Part shown: in pieces, positions 20,192 through 29,980 of the stretch
How the letters are laid out: each line of letters starts with the position of its first letter
Position numbering within the stretch: the stretch's first letter is position 1
Assembly: GCA_030694965.1 (NCBI GenBank)
Contig: JAUYTZ010000013.1
Span: 124,001 to 188,000, forward strand
Origin: Candidatus Paracaedibacteraceae bacterium
Lineage (GTDB): Bacteria > Pseudomonadota > Alphaproteobacteria > Paracaedibacterales > CAIOTO01
Length of the DNA: 64,000 nucleotides
Direction of reading: 5' to 3'
Translations under genes and position numbers: made by a program
The notes under the pieces: generated by a model
Told to the model about the DNA's origin: nothing
Databases searched by the model: none
Seen by the model: the letters and a program-made list of their open reading frames with translations, nothing else

Positions 20192-21135
20192 GCACCATCT
20201 TGTACTTCAAGAGGATCAAGTGGATCAAGTATGCGAACAAATTCTAGTGCATTAGGTTTCGCTACAAGTTGAGCAAAAATCTTATCACCATCTTGATCTT
20301 TTTCAATACGAACCACCGTTGCAACTGTTAAATCGGGAGGATAAATACCACCAAATCCAGACGTAACCAAGCGATCACCAACTTTTATGCTTGCACTTTT
20401 AGCTTTGTTTTCAAGAGATGTTTCATATAAAGGTTTACGATGCAAAAGCATCAGCTCAGCTGTTCCTGCACCAGCCAAAATAGCTTGTTCACCAGTTGAT
20501 TCAAAGCGAACTGGTGTTCGTGCATTAATATCCGTTAGTAGTACTACACGGGAAACCAAAAGACCTATGTCAACTATACGACCAACAACACCTGTTGCAC
20601 AAACAACGACAGCATTTTTTTTAACGCCATCATCTTTTGTTGCAGCAATAAGCAATGTTGAATATTCAGCTCCAGCCGGCGCTCCCAGTACTTTGGCTGT
20701 AAAGTATGATTGGTCTGGAGAAGGCAGCGTTCGCAACAAGTCTCTTAAATTTAAATTTTCGCGCTTTAGTTTAAAAGCCAATGATTTCCACTCTTCTAAC
20801 TGAAAATTTTCTTTTTTCAAATAGTCGTAATTTGCCTGCAACTGATTAAAATCTCTTAATTTTTTGTACTGGTGGTGAATGGCAACCAAAGGTTTATTAA
20901 TCATCTCAAGCAAAGGAACGGTTAAGTCTAATGATATAGTTTTAATTTTTCCAAGCACTGGATGGTTAATTTGCATTAACGTCATTGTATACATGCATGC
21001 AAAAGCAAGAAGCATAATAATAAACACACGCTGCAATGTTAAAAGAGATCCTTTTACAAGTGATAAAAGAAGTGTCCATATATACTGTTGACGCTTCAGT
21101 CCAAATGCTTTAAAGCCAAAAAGTGATACAGTCAT
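20188..21135 (-). CDS. mreC: Rod shape-determining protein MreC
   Basis: MreC is a membrane-anchored periplasmic scaffold that links MreB to PBP2. The 315-residue protein has one membrane segment near residues 32-52 and a coiled-coil stretch (residues 88-140, rich in Lys, Leu and Glu). A double beta-barrel domain follows, with the family motifs AKVLGAPAGAEYSTLLIAA near residue 145, VVCATGVVGRIVDIG near residue 178 and DRLVTSGFGGIYPPDLTVAT near residue 255. The order mreC-mreD-mrdA-rodA is standard. Upstream lies the ELM1-like gene rather than mreB directly. Confidence 0.95.
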   Translation of the reverse strand: MTVSLFGFKAFGLKRQQYIWTLLLSLVKGSLLTLQRVFIIMLLAFACMYTMTLMQINHPVLGKIKTISLDLTVPLLEMINKPLVAIHHQYKKLRDFNQLQANYDYLKKENFQLEEWKSLAFKLKRENLNLRDLLRTLPSPDQSYFTAKVLGAPAGAEYSTLLIAATKDDGVKKNAVVVCATGVVGRIVDIGLLVSRVVLLTDINARTPVRFESTGEQAILAGAGTAELMLLHRKPLYETSLENKAKSASIKVGDRLVTSGFGGIYPPDLTVATVVRIEKDQDGDKIFAQLVAKPNALEFVRILDPLDPLEVQDGA

Positions 21136-21162
21136 GCTAACTTCGCAATCTAAATAAATAAC

Positions 21163-22320
21163 TTATTCTATAATTATTTTTGCTATTTGCGCACGCGCAT
21201 CCGGCAATGAAACAGCGGTACTAGCAGGTAAAACGTTTTTAAGTTCACCAGATAACAAGTAATGCCTTGCACGCCCTTGCTTAAAAACACTCTCTACATG
21301 CTTAGCGTGCGTGCTATTCATGGCATTGTTATCATACACGATAATATTTGAAGGCTTAATATTAGAGATGATTTCGCAAACCATTGATGATGATTCACCT
21401 GGAACCCAAACGATAGCATTATGCACAAATGCGGCGGCAATCAAAGGAACATACAAGCTTTTTTCACTAAATTTAAAATCATGCAATTTTATGCGAGCAG
21501 ATGAAACACCTTGTGATTTTAATGCCTCTATAAACGCTGTTGTCACAGCATCAATACATTCATCTTTATGAACACCAGGTATTTCAATTAAGTTTTCATC
21601 AAATTTTCCAGTGCGAGGCCCATTAACAACATAAAAATTTGCCTGAAGGCTTTCACGAGCAACAGCTTTAGCTAAATTAACAGCATCATTTTGAGTAAAA
21701 CGCTTTTGAATATTATCAGTTCCAAGAGCATCTCCGCCAAGAATCACGACTCTATCCGATTCACTCATCAAACAAAACTTATCTTTGTACAGATCATATT
21801 CAGCGCGCAAGCTTTCAGCAGACAACGCATGCGACACACCATTTGTTTGAATAATCTTAGTTGTTGAAGTATTTGTCAGTCCGTTTGGAATTGCATAGTC
21901 AGGCACAGCAATCCAAGTTATTTTTCCAAGCAAATCTGCATATGCAGGTGTCCATTGATGCCCTAGAGCAAGTGTTTTTAGCTGAGCATTTTTAGGTAAT
22001 GCCTTAAATACTGAAAAAGCAGTTTCCCCAATACCAATAACAAGGCACTTTTTATCAATAGGCAATGCTGCCACTTCAGCTGTCAAACGAACAATATCTG
22101 TGTTTTTATCACAAGGACGGTCAACAACATCCCAATGAGGATGATCACGCTTTAATTCATTAACAACACCAATAATTTGGTTTTTATCCCCAACAGCACT
22201 ACTTTCATAAATCTGCACAATGACACATGGCGTATTCACATATAATACCTCCATGTATTTGCAAATAACAAAAAAAACTACGATAATAAAAAGTTTTGAC
22301 ATAACACTTAATTTGCTCAA
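21163..22320 (-). CDS. ELM1/DUF1022-like protein with N-terminal membrane anchor
   Basis: This 385-residue protein starts with a hydrophobic segment (LFIIVVFFVICKYMEVLYV), probably an anchor or signal. The rest weakly resembles the mitochondrial-fission ELM1 family (pfam06258), whose bacterial members are thought to be related to glycosyltransferases. Points of resemblance are AVGDKNQIIGVVNELKRDHP near the N-terminus, VVILGGDALG near residue 193, YVVNGPRTGKFDENL near residue 231 and WVPGESSSMVCEI near residue 300, where ELM1 members have a Thr-Asp/Glu-Ser motif followed by a Glu. The gene lies between mreB (8 bases upstream) and mreC (27 bases downstream), so it is almost certainly transcribed with the elongasome genes. 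The family call rests on motifs by eye only. Confidence 0.5.
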   Translation of the reverse strand: MSKLSVMSKLFIIVVFFVICKYMEVLYVNTPCVIVQIYESSAVGDKNQIIGVVNELKRDHPHWDVVDRPCDKNTDIVRLTAEVAALPIDKKCLVIGIGETAFSVFKALPKNAQLKTLALGHQWTPAYADLLGKITWIAVPDYAIPNGLTNTSTTKIIQTNGVSHALSAESLRAEYDLYKDKFCLMSESDRVVILGGDALGTDNIQKRFTQNDAVNLAKAVARESLQANFYVVNGPRTGKFDENLIEIPGVHKDECIDAVTTAFIEALKSQGVSSARIKLHDFKFSEKSLYVPLIAAAFVHNAIVWVPGESSSMVCEIISNIKPSNIIVYDNNAMNSTHAKHVESVFKQGRARHYLLSGELKNVLPASTAVSLPDARAQIAKIIIE

Positions 22321-22328
22321 AAAAAAGA

Positions 22329-23372
<1,044 letters not shown>

Positions 23373-23477
23373 TTACCTATTGAGTGAAGAGTTGGTTTAC
23401 TTTACTCATAGTTTATTTTGGATGCAAGCCTGACAACTGTTTTAAAGATGATTTGTTTACAAAGAAATTAAATTATT

Positions 23478-24053
23478 TTAAGCGGGCGTTATTACAGGGG
23501 GGGTAGCAGTTGCTGCTGGCTCAGTTACAGCACCAGCTATTACTGCAGGAACAGAAGAACCAGCGGCTGCATCTGGAGAGGTCACGACCGGGGGATTAGC
23601 CGCGGTTTGAGGCTTTGCTGAAGGAGCAGCTGGCGCTGAAGAAATTGGTAACGCTGCTGGCTGTGGAACTGGGGAAGGCGCATTTGCAGATGAGGTGGCA
23701 GCCACTGGCTGCATAGATGAAGGCGTGTGAACACCTGCAACAGTTACAGGATCAACATTTCCTTTAACTCCCGATGCAGCATTTTTGTTTTGAAACATCT
23801 GCAAAAGAGCGGCAGGTATAATCGACTCTGTGCTTTCGTGCTCAGAAATTGAGCCCAACTTAATTACTTTACATTGCCCTTCTGAAGCGCAGTAATTAAG
23901 CATATTGGTCTTACGGTCAAAGACAAACATCGCTTTATCTGTTGGCAATGGAATGAGGATAAAACGTTCATGGTGCGCATTGTATGCAATATAACTTGCA
24001 AATAAAATTAAAGTTGTCAAACTTATAATCAGGGTTGATTTTATACCGCTCAT
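23478..24053 (-). CDS. Membrane-anchored protein with Pro/Ala-rich tail
   Basis: No family is recognised. The 191-residue protein has one N-terminal hydrophobic segment (residues 7-23, LIISLTTLILFASYIAY) and a short ordered region of about 80 residues (RFILIPLPTDKAMFVFDRKT) with two cysteines in CASEGQC. From about residue 110 a long low-complexity tail of Pro, Ala, Ser, Thr and Val follows. The tail could span the periplasm as a flexible linker. Codon use in the tail (GCA, CCA, GCT) is less AT-biased than the surroundings because of composition. It stands alone between mreB and a divergent serine hydrolase gene. Confidence 0.65.
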   Translation of the reverse strand: MSGIKSTLIISLTTLILFASYIAYNAHHERFILIPLPTDKAMFVFDRKTNMLNYCASEGQCKVIKLGSISEHESTESIIPAALLQMFQNKNAASGVKGNVDPVTVAGVHTPSSMQPVAATSSANAPSPVPQPAALPISSAPAAPSAKPQTAANPPVVTSPDAAAGSSVPAVIAGAVTEPAATATPPVITPA

Positions 24054-24146
24054 TGCGTAATCCTTTTAGTATAGTACGTTCATCGCTGCTCATAAGCTAA
24101 GGCTACTTTAATATTCTTAATAATGTGTAAATAGGGGTCTATTTTT

Positions 24147-25748
24147 GTGTTTATAAAATTCATTGTTTTTTTAGTAGCTGTTTTTTGCTCCACAAATCAC
24201 ATAAATGCAACAGATCGCTTGCAGCAGATTTTACCAGAATTTGAAAAATATATTGAGCTTGTAAAAGACGAATGGGGAGCTCCAGGGATTGCCGTTGGTA
24301 TCGTCAAAGATGGAAAAGTTTTTTACACCAAAGGTTTTGGTGTCCGTAAAACTGGTACAGACAAAAAAATAGATGAAAACACAGTTTTTCAAATAGCATC
24401 TCTTACAAAAAACTTTCTCGTTCACCTATATGCAAGACTCGTACAAGAAGGAAAAGTTAACTGGGATGATCTTGTTGTAAAACACATGCCTGACTTTTTT
24501 CTTAATGATGTAAAAACAACGGCTGAAATCACAATCAGAGACTTGCTATCTCACCGCAGCGGACTCCCTTCCTTTACAGGAGACACGCTTTGGTATTTAG
24601 ATTGCTCAAAAGAAGAAATCATAAAAGGAATTAGCAAAATTCCATTGAAATACAGCCTACGTTCAAGATATGGCTATCAAAATCAATTGTATGGTATTGC
24701 CAGCATGATCGCTGAAAAAATAACAGGAAAAACAATTGAAACACTTTTTAAAGAATCCTTTTTTATTCCCCTCAATATGAACACAGCAAGCGTTGGTTTA
24801 AAATCATTTATCCATAAGCAAAATTCTTACAATCCTTTCTTTTTTGCAAGCAACGAAAAGGATAACATTGCATATCCGCACGATGACCGAGGAGAGGCAG
24901 CGCACTTAATGACGCTATCTGATATTATTTACCGTTTCCCAGGCAGCTCAGGTGGCAATATGTCTGTATCTGATTTAACAAAATGGATGCTATTTATGCT
25001 TAATAAAGGGCAAGCTGACGGTATTTCGATTGACTCAAAACAATATGAACAGCTGATAACACAACACGTAGATTGCAAAATGCAAGCTGATGATGCTCAA
25101 TTCCCTGGTGATCGCTACAAAAGTGTTTCGTATGGTATGGGGCATTTTATTATGCGCTATGGTGCGGGTGAGAAATACGTCACATCTTATGGTCACATGG
25201 GTGGGTTTTATGGCACACGTAGTCATATGGTAATTGTCCCTGAAGAAAAATTAGGCATTGTTATCTTATCAAACTATGGATCATTTCGAGTAAGCTTTGT
25301 GCCAGAAGCAATTCACAACAAATTTATGGATCTTTATCTAGGCCTTCCAAAAATTGATTGGAACAAACGATTAAAAAATAACTTTGTTTCTATTCGTAAG
25401 CAAAACAAAATGTATAAATATATGCAACGTCTTCAAAATCCAAAAGAAAAACAAGCTCTTGAAAAATATGAAGGTACCTACACAAATGCAATTTATGGTG
25501 ATTTACAGTTAAAAAAAGAATCAGACCAGCTTTATTTATTATTTAAAGAAAAAAAAATTCCACTTGTACATTTCAATGGTGATGAGTTTACATTTCCCGG
25601 CCACCTATTATCTGAAGCTTATTGTGAAGGTGATGTTGGCTATATTGACTTTGGGTCACGCTCTGGTATCACTTTAGATTTATGTGCCATTTCCTCACTT
25701 CTCTCTGAAGGAAAAGAACACGGTCTATTTGAAAAAATAAAGAAATAA
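24147..25748 (+). CDS. Exported serine hydrolase of the beta-lactamase/D-aminopeptidase superfamily
   Basis: This 533-residue protein has a signal peptide (FIKFIVFLVAVFCSTNHINA) and a class C beta-lactamase/DD-peptidase fold. The SxxK box is SLTK in FQIASLTKNFLVHLYARL near residue 85, the Tyr motif is in YGYQNQLYGIAS near residue 176, and the third box is GHMGGFYG near residue 350. A C-terminal beta domain (LEKYEGTYTNAIYGDLQLK, from about residue 445) matches the DUF3471-type tail of such enzymes. The start is GTG at 24147, with AGGGG about 10 bases upstream. The substrate is unknown; D-amino-acid peptides or peptidoglycan fragments are likely, a true beta-lactamase less so. Confidence 0.85.
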   Translation: MFIKFIVFLVAVFCSTNHINATDRLQQILPEFEKYIELVKDEWGAPGIAVGIVKDGKVFYTKGFGVRKTGTDKKIDENTVFQIASLTKNFLVHLYARLVQEGKVNWDDLVVKHMPDFFLNDVKTTAEITIRDLLSHRSGLPSFTGDTLWYLDCSKEEIIKGISKIPLKYSLRSRYGYQNQLYGIASMIAEKITGKTIETLFKESFFIPLNMNTASVGLKSFIHKQNSYNPFFFASNEKDNIAYPHDDRGEAAHLMTLSDIIYRFPGSSGGNMSVSDLTKWMLFMLNKGQADGISIDSKQYEQLITQHVDCKMQADDAQFPGDRYKSVSYGMGHFIMRYGAGEKYVTSYGHMGGFYGTRSHMVIVPEEKLGIVILSNYGSFRVSFVPEAIHNKFMDLYLGLPKIDWNKRLKNNFVSIRKQNKMYKYMQRLQNPKEKQALEKYEGTYTNAIYGDLQLKKESDQLYLLFKEKKIPLVHFNGDEFTFPGHLLSEAYCEGDVGYIDFGSRSGITLDLCAISSLLSEGKEHGLFEKIKK

Positions 25749-25882
25749 ATTTACATTCAACTTTAATATAATTTTATTTCTAAAAAAGGATATAAATTTA
25801 TTTATAATAAATGAATAGACTCTTTGCTCTTTTTCACTTTTTTATGCTATTGTTCATACTCATGAATTAGGAGCAACATTCA

Positions 25883-27400
25883 ATGCAACCTCAAAATGCA
25901 CAATCTATCGTATCCATGTTTGATAGTCATGCGACCTCAGAACAGTCAAATAGTGCGAATAAAAGCATAAGCGCAGAAGAAACAGTTCCATATAATATTG
26001 AAGCAGAGCAAGCACTGCTAGGGGCCTTAATCCTAAATAATAGCTCATTTGAACATATTGCAGATTTTCTAAAGCATGAACATTTTTCACAAAAAGTCCA
26101 TGGCCTTATTTTTAAAGCAATTGCGCATTCATTAGAACGTGGACGCATTGCCGATCCAATCACGCTTAAAGACGTACTAAATAATGATCCCGAGTTTCTT
26201 GAATTAGGTGGGTTTCAATATTTAGTAGATTTATCAGACTCTGTCTATTCACTTGTCAGCGTTGCTGATTATGGTCATTTGATCTATGACATGTATATGC
26301 GTCGTCAACTTATTTCAATTGGGCACGAAACAATTGTGGATGCACGCTTGCTTGATGGTGATCGTGTTGCAAATAATATCATCGAAGATGCTGAACGTCG
26401 ACTTTATAATTTGGCTACATCTGGAAACTCAACCAATGGTGCTGTTTCTTTTGGTACGGCGCTTGCCGCAGCCATTACCACAGCAGAAGGCGCATTTAAA
26501 CGTGATAGCCACGTTGTGGGCGTTACAACTGGTTTTGTTGATATGGACAAGTGGCTTGGTGGTTTACACCCTTCTGACTTATTGATTCTAGCGGGACGCC
26601 CATCTATGGGTAAGACGGCGCTTGCAACAAACATTGCCTTTAATGCGGCTAAGGAATTTTTTGGCCAAAACAAAGACGGCGCCCCCGTACTATTCTTTTC
26701 ACTCGAAATGTCCGCCGAGCAATTGGCGAATCGTATTTTATCAAGTGAATCCGGTGTTTCCTCAGACCTTATTAGACGTGGAGCTATTCGTGCCGATGAT
26801 TTTCCAAAACTTGTAGAAGTCAGTCGTCGTTTAGGTGAAGTGCCCTTATTTATTGATGATACCCCTGCCCTCACCGTAACAGCAGTACGAAATCGTGCAC
26901 GAAGGCTGCAGCGTCAGCATGGCGTAGGCTTAATTATAATTGACTATTTGCAGCTATTATCTGGTAGTAGCAAAAGCAGTGATGGAAATCGTGTTCAAGA
27001 AATTTCAGAAATTACGCGTTCATTAAAAGCTCTTGCTAAGGAATTGCATGTTCCTGTTATTGCCTTATCGCAGCTTTCTCGTGCGGTTGAGCAACGTGAT
27101 GACAAACGCCCACAACTATCGGATTTACGTGAATCAGGTTCGATCGAGCAAGACTCTGACGTTGTTATGTTCGTATATCGTGAAGAATATTATGAATCAC
27201 GTCGCGAACCTACCCCCGGAACAGATAAACATGTGGAATGGTGTAATAATATGTCAAAAGTTCATAACAAAGCTGAAGTCATTATCGCTAAACAACGTCA
27301 CGGTCCAATTGGTACAGTGCGCTTGTATTTCGATGGATCTGTTACAAAATTTGGTAACTTGGCTAAAGAAGATCAACCTGATCATCAGGATGAATTTTAA
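25883..27400 (+). CDS. dnaB: Replicative DNA helicase DnaB
   Basis: DnaB is the hexameric helicase that unwinds DNA at the replication fork and binds primase. The 505-residue protein has an N-terminal domain starting PYNIEAEQALLGALILNN and a RecA-like domain with Walker A GRPSMGKTALATNIAFNAA near residue 236. Further motifs are FFSLEMSAEQLANRILSSES, Walker B LIIIDYLQLLSG near residue 350 and the SQLSRAVEQRDDKRPQLSDL motif. The last residues are acidic (KEDQPDHQDEF). An AGGAG ribosome-binding site lies 8 bases before the ATG. No intein or insertion is seen. Confidence 0.97.
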   Translation: MQPQNAQSIVSMFDSHATSEQSNSANKSISAEETVPYNIEAEQALLGALILNNSSFEHIADFLKHEHFSQKVHGLIFKAIAHSLERGRIADPITLKDVLNNDPEFLELGGFQYLVDLSDSVYSLVSVADYGHLIYDMYMRRQLISIGHETIVDARLLDGDRVANNIIEDAERRLYNLATSGNSTNGAVSFGTALAAAITTAEGAFKRDSHVVGVTTGFVDMDKWLGGLHPSDLLILAGRPSMGKTALATNIAFNAAKEFFGQNKDGAPVLFFSLEMSAEQLANRILSSESGVSSDLIRRGAIRADDFPKLVEVSRRLGEVPLFIDDTPALTVTAVRNRARRLQRQHGVGLIIIDYLQLLSGSSKSSDGNRVQEISEITRSLKALAKELHVPVIALSQLSRAVEQRDDKRPQLSDLRESGSIEQDSDVVMFVYREEYYESRREPTPGTDKHVEWCNNMSKVHNKAEVIIAKQRHGPIGTVRLYFDGSVTKFGNLAKEDQPDHQDEF

Positions 27401-27580
27401 AGGATAGTATTATAGACTTTAAAATTTTAAATGATACACACTTCTTTCATATAAAAGCTCTTGAAGAAAATATAAAAATTCAAAATTTTCTGGATAAAAG
27501 CATCAGTTAAAGTTTCTTCGAAATGATGAATACAGGATCAGACTCATACTACCCCCTCACTTTTATTCAACAATCTGTTT

Positions 27581-27710
27581 TCTGTCATCATCGGCCTTGA
27601 CTCAGTGATCTTTATCACTTCAAGGGCAAATATTCTATCGTTTTCAAAACAATAGTCGCCTATATGCTTTTTCAAAGAGCAGAGATCCTGGGGTCAATCC
27701 CGAAGAATAC
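27581..27710. repeat. Degenerate intergenic palindromic element downstream of dnaB
   Basis: The 405-base gap between dnaB and znuB has no convincing gene. It holds CTGTCATCATCGGCCTTGAC from 27582 and, about 100 bases on, GATCCTGGGGTCAATCCCG at 27684-27702 in the opposite sense. Both resemble the GTCATCC-CGGC-TTGACC-GGGATCC type of intergenic repeat seen in many alphaproteobacteria. A short perfect hairpin, AGTGAT-CTTT-ATCACT, sits at 27604-27619. The family assignment is my recollection of the consensus. Confidence 0.4.
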
Positions 27711-27805
27711 AAAAAAATTATATCAATTACATGAAAAATATTAAAATTGCAAAAAGAAATTTATCAGTACTTCTTTTAAAATCATGGGGGAAATCAAAGC
27801 CTAAA

Positions 27806-28612
27806 CTATCTCTTAAACATGCTTGATAGCAATCGTCCGATTAAAAACAAACAAAAGCCAACAACAACACTGGTCGGGCCAACCGGCCAGTCGCACCAAA
27901 AACTAAGCATGATACCGCCCAAAATCATCAGACATGCGCTAAGTATGGAACGAATCACCATGCCTTCAGGGGATTTTGAAAATTGCGCAGCTGAAGCACC
28001 AGGCAATAACAATAACCCAGGTACAAGTAAAGCGCCAACAATAGGCAATGTTGTGGCAACAACACACGATAACATTATAAGAAATAAAAACGTCATATGA
28101 TGGGGTGCAATTCCTTCAACAAAAGCCCAATCCGGATCAAGTGTGATTAGAATAAGTTTACGCCAAAATAAAATAAGGAATGCACAAACGATAAAAGCTG
28201 TTGCTACAAGAGTAAAAACATCAAAAGCATTCAAGAGAAGCAAATCACCAAATAAGAACTGTTCTACCTGACCACCCGACCGAGGCCCGCTCCTTGGAAG
28301 CGCGCGAATGACAATAAATGCAATTGCCATCAGCGTATACGACAACAAACCAAGCCATGTGTCTGATGGTAGTTTGAAATACAAAGGACCATAAGCCAAC
28401 AGCCCTGCGATAAGGACACAAATAAGAAAAATCCCCCAAAGCGGAGTAGTTCCCCACATCAAGCTCATTGCCACTCCAAGAATAGCACTATGCGCCATCG
28501 CGTCTCCAAAGAATGCCTGACGCCTCCAAAGCAAAAAGCAACCAAGCGGAGCTAAACTAAATGACAAGCATACAGCAGCGAGTATCGAAAAAAGCATAAA
28601 GTGATCAATCAT
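27806..28612 (-). CDS. znuB: Zinc ABC transporter permease ZnuB
   Basis: This is the membrane permease of a zinc-type (ABC-3 family) importer. The 268-residue protein starts MIDHFMLFSILAAVCLSF and contains the family block RRQAFFGDAMAHSAILGVA, about eight hydrophobic segments, and VATTLPIVGALLVPGLLLLP near residue 190. I chose the ATG at 28610-28612, which overlaps the znuC stop by 8 bases (ATGATTGA). An upstream in-frame start at 28690 would place 26 extra residues inside znuC and is less likely. It is the last gene of the SH3-protein/znuC/znuB operon. Confidence 0.88.
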   Translation of the reverse strand: MIDHFMLFSILAAVCLSFSLAPLGCFLLWRRQAFFGDAMAHSAILGVAMSLMWGTTPLWGIFLICVLIAGLLAYGPLYFKLPSDTWLGLLSYTLMAIAFIVIRALPRSGPRSGGQVEQFLFGDLLLLNAFDVFTLVATAFIVCAFLILFWRKLILITLDPDWAFVEGIAPHHMTFLFLIMLSCVVATTLPIVGALLVPGLLLLPGASAAQFSKSPEGMVIRSILSACLMILGGIMLSFWCDWPVGPTSVVVGFCLFLIGRLLSSMFKR

Positions 28613-29369
28613 GAGAATGCTCGCAGTTAGAATGGTTAGCGCCATTATGAGAGTGATCATGGTGATGCGTATATGGTAAAAAACCACCAAATAATCGCTG
28701 AACTTCAGGGTTTAATCGAACTTGGTCAGGGTGCCCTAAACAGCAAATATGCTTATTAAGGCAAATTACATGATCGCTTGCATCCCACACAAGATGCAAA
28801 TCATGAGAAACATGAACAACAGCACAGCCAACTACATTTCGAATATGATGCAACATTTGATAAAATTCAGATTGACCTGCAAGATCAAGCCCTTGCACGG
28901 GTTCATCCAAAACAAGCACATCAGGTGATTGTAATAAAGCACGTGCCAATAAAACACGCTGCCATTCGCCACCAGAAAGTGTGTGCACATTTTGTTTTAA
29001 TGTGTAACATGCATTCACCTGTTCAAGCATTGATAAAATAGCATCGTTTTTCTCGCGTGCAACGAAAAAACGTGATTGAACAGGCGATGATAATTTTAAA
29101 AAACGCTCAACTGTAAGGGGTAGACTTACATTTAAATTAAGCTTTTGCGGCATGTAGCCAAGCTTAATTCCTGGTTTTTGTATAACTGCTCCAGAGGTTG
29201 GCATAAGCAACTTAAGAATTAAACGTAATAACGTGGTTTTACCAGCGCCATTTGGACCAATAATAGTCGTTATTGTTTTAGCTGAAATATCAAACGTAAC
29301 ATCATCAATCAAACATTGATTGGTTGATTTACTCATATACGTAAGATTAGATAGTGTTATCAGTTTCAA
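28605..29369 (-). CDS. znuC: Zinc ABC transporter ATP-binding protein ZnuC with histidine-rich tail
   Basis: ZnuC powers the ZnuB permease. The 254-residue protein has Walker A GPNGAGKTTLLRL near residue 38, the ABC signature LSGGEWQRVLLARAL near residue 134 and Walker B VLVLDEPVQGLDL. The last 22 residues are rich in His (THHHDHSHN and SNCEHSHD), a metal-binding tail typical of zinc-type ZnuC. The start appears to be TTG at 29367-29369, within a TTGA overlap with the upstream gene; the first ATG is only at about residue 12 (MSKSTNQ). No periplasmic binding protein (znuA) is in the window. Confidence 0.9.
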   Translation of the reverse strand: MKLITLSNLTYMSKSTNQCLIDDVTFDISAKTITTIIGPNGAGKTTLLRLILKLLMPTSGAVIQKPGIKLGYMPQKLNLNVSLPLTVERFLKLSSPVQSRFFVAREKNDAILSMLEQVNACYTLKQNVHTLSGGEWQRVLLARALLQSPDVLVLDEPVQGLDLAGQSEFYQMLHHIRNVVGCAVVHVSHDLHLVWDASDHVICLNKHICCLGHPDQVRLNPEVQRLFGGFLPYTHHHDHSHNGANHSNCEHSHD

Positions 29370-29893
29370 AACTTAGTCTCGTGCGGGTATGTTCCCCAAA
29401 TAGCTTTGCGTAGTATCCAACCTTTAAAAGTTTTATTTTTAGTCTCACCTGTGGATGATTTTATAGAAATTTTACACCATTTAGCTTGGCACTCTAAAAT
29501 TTTACCAACAACAGTTTTAGCAACGAAAGCTATTGTTTTTGCCTTATCATTTGGCGTCTCTTTTAATTCTTGTGTTTTATCAAGTGTCCAAAAGTAGCGC
29601 TTTCCGCTTAGCATACTTTTGTGTATCCAACCTTCTGTTCCTTGCCAATCACGAATTTGACGCCATATATCAAATTCAGCGATAACCTCAAGAGGCATTC
29701 CCTGACGTAGAAAAAGCCAATTAACCGGATAATTTGGACCTGGGCCTACGTGCAGCTTAGCGCTTGGCGCACGCAATGAAACGAAACGCGGCAATGGCAA
29801 CGCTGATGAATGTTCTTTCGCCTCAAGTGAAAAAACAACAACCCAAGATAGAATAAAATAAAGTTTATGATTCATAAAATTACGTGTACGCAC
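29366..29893 (-). CDS. Exported SH3-domain protein
   Basis: The 175-residue protein has a hydrophobic N-terminal segment (KLYFILSWVVVFSLEAKE), probably a signal peptide. The first SH3b-like repeat includes LHVGPGPNYPVNWLFLRQGM and EVIAEFDIWRQIRDWQGTEG. A second follows in the C-terminal half (KILECQAKWCKISIKSSTGE) and ends WILRKAIWGTYP. Bacterial SH3b domains usually bind peptidoglycan or act in the periplasm. A start at MNHKLYF (residue 7) is equally good. Its stop overlaps the znuC start by 4 bases; homologues next to metabolic genes are common in alphaproteobacteria, so the link to zinc uptake may be incidental. Confidence 0.75.
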   Translation of the reverse strand: MRTRNFMNHKLYFILSWVVVFSLEAKEHSSALPLPRFVSLRAPSAKLHVGPGPNYPVNWLFLRQGMPLEVIAEFDIWRQIRDWQGTEGWIHKSMLSGKRYFWTLDKTQELKETPNDKAKTIAFVAKTVVGKILECQAKWCKISIKSSTGETKNKTFKGWILRKAIWGTYPHETKF

Positions 29894-29980
29894 CTTTTTA
29901 TATTAATCATAAACTAATCTTATTAGTTTATCCAGAAGCATTTCTGCCAAAATTCAACTTGCATTAATAACGAAAAACCT

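Noticed and set aside
26404-26874. 156-codon open frame antisense to dnaB
   Set aside because: It overlaps the DnaB Walker A region on the opposite strand, is rich in Ser/Ala/Pro from reversed codons, and matches no family.
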